A DNA stretch of 64,000 bases from Psychroflexus planctonicus (GTDB lineage Bacteria > Bacteroidota > Bacteroidia > Flavobacteriales > Flavobacteriaceae): contig NZ_BMGM01000010.1 in the NCBI RefSeq assembly GCF_014640195.1, positions 90,884-154,883 on the forward strand. Direction: 5' to 3'. A program made the translations under genes and the position numbers. A model generated the notes under the pieces. It was not told where the DNA came from, ran no database searches, and was given only the letters and a program-made list of their open reading frames with translations. Below are positions 49,475 to 56,761 of this stretch, one piece after another (within the stretch, counting starts at the first letter, position 1; the number at the start of each line of letters is the position of its first letter).

Positions 49475-51436
49475 TTAAAGACGTTCTCTAAACTCGTTGA
49501 TAATTCCACCTTTTATGAGTATTTCAATCTGGCGATTGCTTAAGGTGTGTTTGGTTTTTATCGTTTTATTTTCCTTATTCGATTTATGAATAACCACTTC
49601 AATCGGTTGATTTGATTTTATGGAATTAATGACATCTTTTAACTCTATATCATCACCTTGATCTATCAATTCATAATCTGATTCATCGATGAATTCTAAA
49701 GGTAAAATTCCAAAGTTGACTAAATTTTGCCATGCAATTCTAGCATAACTTTTCGCAATCACTGCAACCTGACCAAGATATTTAGGTGCTAAAGCAGCAT
49801 GTTCACGACTTGAACCTTGGGCATAATTATCTGCAGCTACTACAACGTGTCCGCCTCTCGATTCTCTTACTTCCATTGCTCTATCGTAAAATGTATCATC
49901 GATTACAATGTATGAATATTTGCTTATTTCAGGAAGATTACTTCTAAAAGGAAGAACTTCTGCACCCGCTTTTAAAATTTCATCAGTAGAAACATTATCA
50001 CCCATTTTCAGTAAAACTGGAACCTTGTACGACTCTTTTAATGCTGGAATTTCAGGTAAAGATTTAATATTTGGTCCTTTTTCCAATTTAATAGATTCGT
50101 TATCATCTAATGGAGCTACAAGCATTTCTGTGTTTATAATTTCGTAAGTAGGATACTCAAATTTGGGATATTTCATGTTGAATTCCTTTTCCATATCTCT
50201 TGGATCTGTGATTTTTCCCATCAAAGCAGAAGCAGCAGCAGTTTCTGGACTACACAGATGAACTTGGTCGTCTTTAGTTCCACTTCTATCTGGGAAATTT
50301 CTAGGCATGGTTCGTAAACTTATTGTTCCACTCGCAGGTGCTTGTCCCATTCCTATGCAACCCATACAACCGGATTGATGAAATCGAGCACCTGATTTGA
50401 TAAGGTTTCCAAAAGCTTTATTTTCAATCATGTTTTGCATGATTTGTCTTGAAGTTGGATTGATGTCGAAACTCACTTCTGGACTTATACTTTTGTCTTT
50501 TACAATGGCACTGGCCATCCAAAAATCCCGCAACCCAGGATTAGCAGAAGAACCAATTACTACTTGACTTATTTCTATCCCTTCTACTTCAGAAACAGGA
50601 ACTACGTTGCCAGGACTGGTAGGTAAAGCAATAAGCGGAACCAAATCATCTAAAATGATTTCTTCATGAAAATCATATTCGCAATCTTCATCAGCTAATA
50701 GTTCTACCCAATCTTCTTCTCTTTCTTGAGATTTTAGAAAACGTTTCGTTTCTTCATCGCTTGGAAACACAGAAGTAGTTGCGCCCAATTCAGCACCCAT
50801 ATTGGCAATTACATGACGATCCATTGCACTTAATTCTTGAAGTCCATCCCCATAATATTCAATGATTTTTCCAACACCACCTTTCACATCATGTCGTCTC
50901 AGCATTTCTAACACCACATCTTTGGCACTTACCCAATCGGGTAGTTTTCCTGTAAGTTTTACGCCCATTACTTTGGGCATTTTTACAAAATAAGGTTGTC
51001 CTGCAATGGCTGCAGCTACATCCAATCCACCTGTCCCAATGGCTAACATTCCTAGAGATCCTGCGGCACAGGTGTGCGAATCTGAACCTACTAAAGTTTT
51101 ACCCGGTTTTCCGAATCGTTCCATGTGTACAGGATGACTCACTCCATTTCCAGGTCTACTGAACCACAAACCGAATCGCTGTGCAGCAGATTTCAAAAAC
51201 TTGTGATCATCTGCATTTTTAAAGTCGGTTTGCAGAAGGTTATGGTCTACATATTGTACAGCCACTTCTGTTTTTGCTCTATCCAATCCCATCGCTTCAA
51301 GTTCCAGTTGCACTAAAGTTCCAGTGGCGTCTTGCAATAAAGCTTGGTCTATTTTTATCCCAATTTCTTTTCCAGGCTTCATATCGCCTACCATTAAATG
51401 AGATTCGATTAATTTCTGAGTTACATTCTTTGCCAT
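49475..51436 (-). CDS. Aconitate hydratase (short, Aquifex-type aconitase family)
   Basis: A 653-aa [4Fe-4S] hydro-lyase. Cluster and active-site blocks are present: VGSDSHTCAAGSLGMLAIG, HQSGCMGCIGMGQAP with the cluster cysteines, and the swivel domain with DNYAQGSSREHAALAPKYLG. It is shorter than the 750-900-aa AcnA and AcnB and matches the shorter putative aconitase group. Citrate-isocitrate isomerisation is the expected reaction, but homoaconitase-like or methylaconitate activity cannot be excluded from sequence. It stands alone. Confidence 0.88.
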   Translation of the reverse strand: MAKNVTQKLIESHLMVGDMKPGKEIGIKIDQALLQDATGTLVQLELEAMGLDRAKTEVAVQYVDHNLLQTDFKNADDHKFLKSAAQRFGLWFSRPGNGVSHPVHMERFGKPGKTLVGSDSHTCAAGSLGMLAIGTGGLDVAAAIAGQPYFVKMPKVMGVKLTGKLPDWVSAKDVVLEMLRRHDVKGGVGKIIEYYGDGLQELSAMDRHVIANMGAELGATTSVFPSDEETKRFLKSQEREEDWVELLADEDCEYDFHEEIILDDLVPLIALPTSPGNVVPVSEVEGIEISQVVIGSSANPGLRDFWMASAIVKDKSISPEVSFDINPTSRQIMQNMIENKAFGNLIKSGARFHQSGCMGCIGMGQAPASGTISLRTMPRNFPDRSGTKDDQVHLCSPETAAASALMGKITDPRDMEKEFNMKYPKFEYPTYEIINTEMLVAPLDDNESIKLEKGPNIKSLPEIPALKESYKVPVLLKMGDNVSTDEILKAGAEVLPFRSNLPEISKYSYIVIDDTFYDRAMEVRESRGGHVVVAADNYAQGSSREHAALAPKYLGQVAVIAKSYARIAWQNLVNFGILPLEFIDESDYELIDQGDDIELKDVINSIKSNQPIEVVIHKSNKENKTIKTKHTLSNRQIEILIKGGIINEFRERL

Positions 51437-51645
51437 AATATGTTGTATTTAAATTATTAAATTAATAAATATTACAACAACAAGCCTTTCAATTAACAAA
51501 ATTTAATCTCAATCTAACATTTTCGTATTTGATTTCAATTTCAAAAATTGATTTTGAGCAAGCAGGGAAACAATTGAAATTTGTTTGAGCGGATTTGAAA
51601 TCCGCTCTAGCTTCGTTGAAGAAATGCGATACACTTTAAAACTTC

Positions 51646-52443
51646 CTACTCACCCTTAAATTCTGGCTTTCGTTTTTCCATAAATGCAGTAACGCCCTCT
51701 TTGTAATCTTGGGTTCGCGCGGAAGCAATTTGTAATTTCGATTCCAAAGCTAATTGCTCTTCTAAAGAATTGCTCATGGATTGATTGAAAGCAGACTTGA
51801 TATTCGCTAAAGCTTGGGTAGGCATATTCGCTAATTTTCCAGCTAATTTCTGCACTTCATCGTCAAAGGTTTCCGAAGAAAAATAGGTATAAATCATGCC
51901 CATGCGTTCGGCTTCAATGGCATCTACTTTATCGCCCAACATCGCTAATCCACTAGCTCGTTGAAATCCGATTAATCGGGGTAAGAAAAAAGTGCCTCCT
52001 GAATCGGGTATCAATCCTATTTTGCTAAAAGCTTGAATAAAACTGGCTTTTTCGTTGGCAACCACGACATCGCAAGCCAAAGCTAAATTGGCTCCTGCTC
52101 CAGCCGCAACGCCATTTACCGCAGCAATAACGGGTTTTGAAAGCGAACGAATTAAAGTTACTATCGGGTTGTAATGTTCTTCTAGTATTTTTTTAAACCC
52201 CGGATTCAATTCGGGATTGGTTACTTCTTGCAAATCTTGACCTGCACAAAATGCTTTGCCTTCACCAGTTAAAACTACTGCACGGATAGCTTTGTTTTCC
52301 GCACAAGCTTTTAATTCGTCTTGCAGCAATAAAGCCATTTCACGATTGAAACTGTTGAATTTATTGGGTCGGTTAAATTTGATGTAAGCAACTTTATTTT
52401 TGATATTTACGAGAATACTTTTTTCCATTTTGTACTTATTCAT
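51646..52443 (-). CDS. Enoyl-CoA hydratase/isomerase, PaaG-like
   Basis: A 265-aa crotonase. Oxyanion-hole blocks FCAGQDLQEV and NGVAAGAGANLALACDVV and the catalytic Asp in FSKIGLIPDSGGTFFLPRL agree with PaaG (epoxyphenylacetyl-CoA isomerase) better than with FadB-type hydratases, which carry Glu there. No other phenylacetate genes are in the window, so its pathway is open. The start may be the ATG at 52428 (MEKSILVNIKNKVAYIKF). Confidence 0.85.
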   Translation of the reverse strand: MNKYKMEKSILVNIKNKVAYIKFNRPNKFNSFNREMALLLQDELKACAENKAIRAVVLTGEGKAFCAGQDLQEVTNPELNPGFKKILEEHYNPIVTLIRSLSKPVIAAVNGVAAGAGANLALACDVVVANEKASFIQAFSKIGLIPDSGGTFFLPRLIGFQRASGLAMLGDKVDAIEAERMGMIYTYFSSETFDDEVQKLAGKLANMPTQALANIKSAFNQSMSNSLEEQLALESKLQIASARTQDYKEGVTAFMEKRKPEFKGE

Positions 52444-52729
52444 TTAACAATTGTTGTATTTCAGTTTTTAATTTTAGTAAATGATTGACCACAATACTCC
52501 AAATCAATTCATCAAAAATCATATTATTTATGAGAATAATTTTATTGACTTAGGCTTTAAGTAAATATTAAAATTATTCATTGTTCTCTGCGTTCTTAGC
52601 GTCTTAGCCGTTATTTAATACTCACCGCAAAGACACGGAGAACGCAAAGCTTGTTGATGTTTATTTCAAACATAAATATACAAATCTATGAACATTAAGG
52701 GAAATAAGAATCAATAGATTTCACAAACA
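52444..52729. other. Gap with a dispersed rRNA-like or CGTCTTAGCG repeat
   Basis: No gene is seen. 52583-52649 contains TTCTCTGCGTTCTTAGCGTC and its near-inverted partner GACACGGAGAACGCAAAGC, which can fold back. A related sequence, CTCGCTAAGTCGCAGAGACG, is at 59950-59976. These are common intergenic repeats in this phylum. Confidence 0.55.
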
Positions 52730-52760
52730 AAAAAAGCCAATCCGAAGATTGACTTTTTTA
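52730..52760 (-). terminator. Terminator of the zinc metallopeptidase gene
   Basis: AAAAAGCCAATC, CGAA, GATTGACTTTTTT (one mismatched pair). On the minus strand it ends the gene whose stop is at 52779. Confidence 0.7.
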
Positions 52761-52778
52761 TAATTCGTTTGAAAGACT

Positions 52779-53471
52779 TTAATCGCGCCCTAAATAAATC
52801 ATGATGAAGTATAGTAAGGTTGCTAATGAACCTACTGCAGCAACTACATAGGTTCGAGCTGCCCACTTTAAAGCATCTTCAGAATCTTTGTATTCGTTTG
52901 GCGTAACAATATTGTGGTTTTTTAACCAAGCAAGCGCACGATTACTGGCATCGTACTCTACAGGAAGGGTTACGAAACTAAACAATGTACCCAAACCAAA
53001 CATGATAATTCCTGCCAAAAGCACCATTTGTCCTACCCCAACGCTGACCATTCCGTATAAAATTAAACCACCGAAAATCACCCATTGACTATAGGTAGAA
53101 GCTACTTGTACAATCGGCACCAACTGACTTCGCATTTCTAACCAAGAATAAGCTTTGGCATGTTGCACAGCGTGACCTACTTCGTGAGCTGCAACAGCAG
53201 CCGCAGCGGCGTTACGTTGATTGTAAACCGCTTCACTTAAATTGACTGTTTTCTTGCGTGGGTCGTAATGATCTGTCAATTGCCCAGGTGTTGAAATTAC
53301 TTTTACATCGTAAATTCCGTTATCGGACAACATTTGCCTAGCGATTTCTGCGCCCGACATTCCGTTTTGTAAATGTTGTTTTGAGTATTTTTTAAACTTC
53401 TTTTTCAAGGCACTGCTTACGTACCAACTTACCAGCATAATTGCGCCAATAAGTACATAATATCCCATCAT
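52779..53471 (-). CDS. Membrane zinc metallopeptidase (YugP family)
   Basis: A 230-aa protein with an N-terminal helix (YYVLIGAIMLVSWYVSS) and three more hydrophobic helices (about 118-165 and 205-225). The gluzincin-type motif AAHEVGHAVQH is at about residues 92-102, with the third ligand probably the Glu or Asp in PVEYDASNRA. The family is widespread in Firmicutes and Bacteroidetes; the substrate is unknown. A hairpin terminator lies 19 nt downstream. Confidence 0.88.
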   Translation of the reverse strand: MMGYYVLIGAIMLVSWYVSSALKKKFKKYSKQHLQNGMSGAEIARQMLSDNGIYDVKVISTPGQLTDHYDPRKKTVNLSEAVYNQRNAAAAAVAAHEVGHAVQHAKAYSWLEMRSQLVPIVQVASTYSQWVIFGGLILYGMVSVGVGQMVLLAGIIMFGLGTLFSFVTLPVEYDASNRALAWLKNHNIVTPNEYKDSEDALKWAARTYVVAAVGSLATLLYFIMIYLGRD

Positions 53472-53551
53472 AATCTTTACTTTTTTTTGAATTCATAATA
53501 GCAAAAAATCAGCCAAATTGTATTTATCTGACACTTTTGCGAAATTTTAAT

Positions 53552-56500
53552 TTAACCTACAATATTTACAATTTTTCCAGGCACCACAATTACTTTTTTC
53601 GGTGTTCTGCCATCCAATTGTTTTTGCGTTCGCTCGTCTTCCATAACCGCTTTTTCGATTTCATCTTTGCTTAAATCCAAAGACAAGTCTAAGGTAAAAC
53701 GCATTTTTCCGTTAAACGAAATAGGATAGGTTTTGTTTTCTTCTTTTAAGAATTTTTCTTCAAAAACAGGATATGCTGCTGTCGAAACGCTTTCTGAATG
53801 CCCTAACTTTTCCCACAGTTCTTCAGCAATATGTGGTGCATAAGGCGAAATTAAAACAGCCAATGGTTCCAAAATATCTTTTGCATTGCATTTTTGTTGC
53901 GTCAATTCGTTGACACAAATCATAAAAGTGGAAACCGAAGTATTGAAGCTGAAATTTTCTATGTCTTCCGTTACTTTTTTGATGGTTTTGTGTAAGGTTT
54001 TTAAAGCTTCTTTTGAAGCTGGCTCTGCTGTAACTTCAAAATTATCTCCATTGTAATACAACTTCCAAAGCTTCTTTAAGAAGTTATGCACACCTGTAAT
54101 TCCAGCAGTATTCCAAGGTTTTGCCTGTTCCAACGGACCTAAAAACATTTCGTACATGCGGAGTGTGTCTGCTCCAAAATCTTCACAAATATCATCTGGA
54201 TTGACCACATTATATTTGGATTTTGACATCTTTTCGACTTCTCGACTTACAATGTATTTTCCATTTTCATCTTTTATGAATTCTGCATCCTGAAACTCTG
54301 GTCTCCATTTTTTGAAACCTTCAATATTTAATTCATTTGAAAAGTTGATTAAAGAAACATCGGTGTGGATAGGAATAAATGATGAGTCTTTAATAAGTAT
54401 GTTGTTCAATCCAGAATTAAATAAACTTTCAAATGTGACGTTTAAGTTTTCAATGTTTTTAGTTTGAATTTTTTCACCATTAATATCAAAGACACCTTCA
54501 GGTCTAATGAAGACATGTTTCGAAGCTTTTAATTCTTTATTTATTATATGGACTAAATTATAGCTTATAAACAAATTATTCATTTTTAGAGACAGCATCT
54601 CTCTCTCTCTTTTCGTCTTTGCATTTGTATCAAATGATGGATTATACCGATGAACAAATGCACTCTCCCCTAAAATCATGCCTTGGTTGATCAGTTTTTT
54701 GAAAGGTTCTTCAACGGGCAAAACTTTTCTGTCGTTCAAAAACTTGGTCCAAAAACGAGAGTATAACAAATGTCCTGTAGCATGTTCGCTACCGCCGATG
54801 TATAAATCTACGTTTTTCCAATAATTCAAAGCTTCAGCTGAAGCCATATGCTGATTTCTGTTTTCTTTGGTCTCCATATAACGGAACAAATACCAAGAAC
54901 TACCCGCCCAACCTGGCATGGTGTTCAATTCCAATGGAAAAATGCTTTTATGGTCGATTAATTCTTTATCAACCACTTTATTTTGCGTTGTATCCCAAGC
55001 CCATTTTTCTGCTCTTCCTAAAGGTGGCGCTCCATCTTCAGTAGGCAAATATTCGTTGATTTCAGGTAAATGTAAAGGCAAGTATTGTTCGTCTATCATT
55101 TTCGGTAAACCATCTACATAATAAACCGGGAAAGGTTCACCCCAATAGCGTTGACGAGAAAAAACGGCATCGCGCAATCGGTAGTTGGTTTTGCCCGTGC
55201 CAGCGTCGATTTCTTCCAACTTTTCGATGGCTTTTGCAATAGCATCTTCGGCATTTAATCCGTTTAAAAATTCTGAATTGGTAATGATAGTTTGAGCTTT
55301 ATCGGCAAAAGCTTCTTTGGAAATATCAACACCTTTAAACACATTGGGAATGGGAATATTGAAGTGTTTAGCAAAATCATAATCCCGTTGATCGCCACAA
55401 GGAACGGCCATTACGGCACCTGTCCCGTAGCTAGCCAAGACGTAATCGCCAATCCAAATCGGGATGGGTTCTTTGGTAAAAGGATGTTCTGCATAGGCTC
55501 CTGTAAAAACTCCTGTAATGCTTTTTACATCGGCCATTCTATCGCGTTCGCTTTTTAAGGAAGCGGCTTTGATGTAAGCTTCTACTTCTTCTTTTTGCTC
55601 TGCTGTTGTAATTTTTGAGACCAATTCATGTTCAGGAGCTAAGGTCATAAAGGAAACACCGAAAATGGTGTCAGGGCGAGTCGTAAAAACTGAAATCCCT
55701 TCCCTTTTGGGGAAGGATAGGATGGGGAATTTGAGTTGAGCTCCAACCGATTTTCCAATCCAATTGCGCTGACTTTCCTTTAAACTATCTGTCCAATCTA
55801 ATTTTTCTAAACCTTGTAGCAAGCGTTCTGCATAAGCTGAAATACGCATGCTCCATTGTTTCATTTTTTTACGAACTACAGGATGTCCTCCCCGTTCTGA
55901 AACGCCATTAACAATTTCGTCGTTGGCTAAAACCGTTCCTAAGGCTGGACACCAATTGACTTCAGTTTCTGCTAAATACGTGAGTCTGTATTGAAGTAAA
56001 ATTGCATCTTTTTTGTTTGCCGAAAATGCATTCCATTCTTCTGCAGAAAAACTTTCAACTCCATCATCGCAAGCTGCATTGGTGTTTTTATTACCTTCAT
56101 TTTCAAAAGCTTCAACCAAACTTGAAATCGGTTCTGCTTTATCGGTATTATTATTGAACCAACTTTTAAATAATTGAATGAAAATCCACTGCGTCCATCG
56201 ATAATAGTTGGGATCGCTAGTTCGCACTTCTCTACTCCAATCGAATGAAAAGCCGATTTTATCCAACTGTTCGCGGTATCTTTTGATGTTGACTTCGGTT
56301 GTTTTGGCAGGATGTTGTCCCGTTTGAATGGCATACTGCTCAGCAGGTAATCCAAAAGAATCGTAACCTTGTGGATGCAATACATTGAAACCTTTGTGGC
56401 GTTTGTATCGGGCATAAATATCACTTGCAATATAACCTAGCGGATGACCCACATGTAAACCCGCTCCCGATGGGTAAGGAAACATATCCAACACATAAAA

Positions 56501-56608
56501 AGGCGGTTTTTGTTCGGTTAATTCTTCTGGCTGTAAGGCTCTAAAAGTTTGTAATTCTGCCCATTTTTTTTGCCATTTGGCTTCAATTTCATTGAAATTG
56601 TACTGCAT
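53552..56608 (-). CDS. leuS: Leucyl-tRNA synthetase (with unusual insertions)
   Basis: About 1018 aa, longer than the usual 920-950 of related bacteria. The class I motifs are intact: HIGH-like GLHVGHPLG, the CP1 editing block TTRPDTIFG and MAVPCGDQRD, and KMSKS in EKMSKSKYNVVNPDD. Two extra pieces: residues about 654-743 (54380-54649) replace a short linker before PIHTDVSLINF, and LSFPKREGIS (55694-55732) is coded by a palindromic repeat. The ATG at 56608 (MQYNFNEIEAKWQKKW) is preferred over the longer frame. A TACTTTTG box lies at 56644-56651. Confidence 0.95.
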   Translation of the reverse strand: MQYNFNEIEAKWQKKWAELQTFRALQPEELTEQKPPFYVLDMFPYPSGAGLHVGHPLGYIASDIYARYKRHKGFNVLHPQGYDSFGLPAEQYAIQTGQHPAKTTEVNIKRYREQLDKIGFSFDWSREVRTSDPNYYRWTQWIFIQLFKSWFNNNTDKAEPISSLVEAFENEGNKNTNAACDDGVESFSAEEWNAFSANKKDAILLQYRLTYLAETEVNWCPALGTVLANDEIVNGVSERGGHPVVRKKMKQWSMRISAYAERLLQGLEKLDWTDSLKESQRNWIGKSVGAQLKFPILSFPKREGISVFTTRPDTIFGVSFMTLAPEHELVSKITTAEQKEEVEAYIKAASLKSERDRMADVKSITGVFTGAYAEHPFTKEPIPIWIGDYVLASYGTGAVMAVPCGDQRDYDFAKHFNIPIPNVFKGVDISKEAFADKAQTIITNSEFLNGLNAEDAIAKAIEKLEEIDAGTGKTNYRLRDAVFSRQRYWGEPFPVYYVDGLPKMIDEQYLPLHLPEINEYLPTEDGAPPLGRAEKWAWDTTQNKVVDKELIDHKSIFPLELNTMPGWAGSSWYLFRYMETKENRNQHMASAEALNYWKNVDLYIGGSEHATGHLLYSRFWTKFLNDRKVLPVEEPFKKLINQGMILGESAFVHRYNPSFDTNAKTKREREMLSLKMNNLFISYNLVHIINKELKASKHVFIRPEGVFDINGEKIQTKNIENLNVTFESLFNSGLNNILIKDSSFIPIHTDVSLINFSNELNIEGFKKWRPEFQDAEFIKDENGKYIVSREVEKMSKSKYNVVNPDDICEDFGADTLRMYEMFLGPLEQAKPWNTAGITGVHNFLKKLWKLYYNGDNFEVTAEPASKEALKTLHKTIKKVTEDIENFSFNTSVSTFMICVNELTQQKCNAKDILEPLAVLISPYAPHIAEELWEKLGHSESVSTAAYPVFEEKFLKEENKTYPISFNGKMRFTLDLSLDLSKDEIEKAVMEDERTQKQLDGRTPKKVIVVPGKIVNIVG
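54380..54649 (-). other. Extra ~90-residue insertion in LeuRS
   Basis: Residues 654-743 of LeuRS, between GMILGESAFVHR and FIPIHTDVSLINF, form a helical and strand piece (EMLSLKMNNLFISYNLVHII, NNILIKDSS) with no resemblance to the flanking family core. In relatives this part is about 25 residues. The DNA is AT-rich, as if acquired separately. Confidence 0.5.
55694..55732 (-). repeat. Palindromic repeat read in frame inside leuS
   Basis: TTCCCTTTTGGGGAA (arms TTCCC / GGGAA) followed by GGATAGGATGGGGAA in the plus direction. This is a typical flavobacterial intergenic repeat form. It codes for PILSFPKREGIS, in a beta-hairpin position just before the editing motif. Confidence 0.6.
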
Positions 56609-56643
56609 AATTGTATCGTGTAAAGTTTGCACTTAAGTAGCTG

Positions 56644-56651
56644 CAAAAGTA
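56644..56651 (-). promoter_or_regulatory. TAnnTTTG -7 element of leuS
   Basis: TACTTTTG on the minus strand, 35 nt before the ATG at 56608. Confidence 0.45.
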
Positions 56652-56699
56652 GCATTAATCAATTTAGGATAAAAAGATTTTCTCATTTTACAGTAGATA

Positions 56700-56744
56700 A
56701 GATTCCTCGTCGAAGCTGAAAAAGCTTCTCTGTCGGAATGACAG
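56700..56744. repeat. Dispersed repeat between polA and leuS
   Basis: AGATTCCTCGTCGAAGC, TGAA, AAGCTTCTCTGTCGGAATGACAG. It is related to the GAGATTTCTCCTA...CGAAATGACA copies at 30703-30910, with an internal AGCT palindrome (GAAGCTGAAAAAGCTTC). Confidence 0.65.
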
Positions 56745-56761
56745 TATTGATATAATATTTG

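Noticed and set aside
56100..56430. 152-aa ORF overlapping the leuS N-terminus
   Set aside because: Same-strand shadow in another frame of a well-conserved synthetase region.
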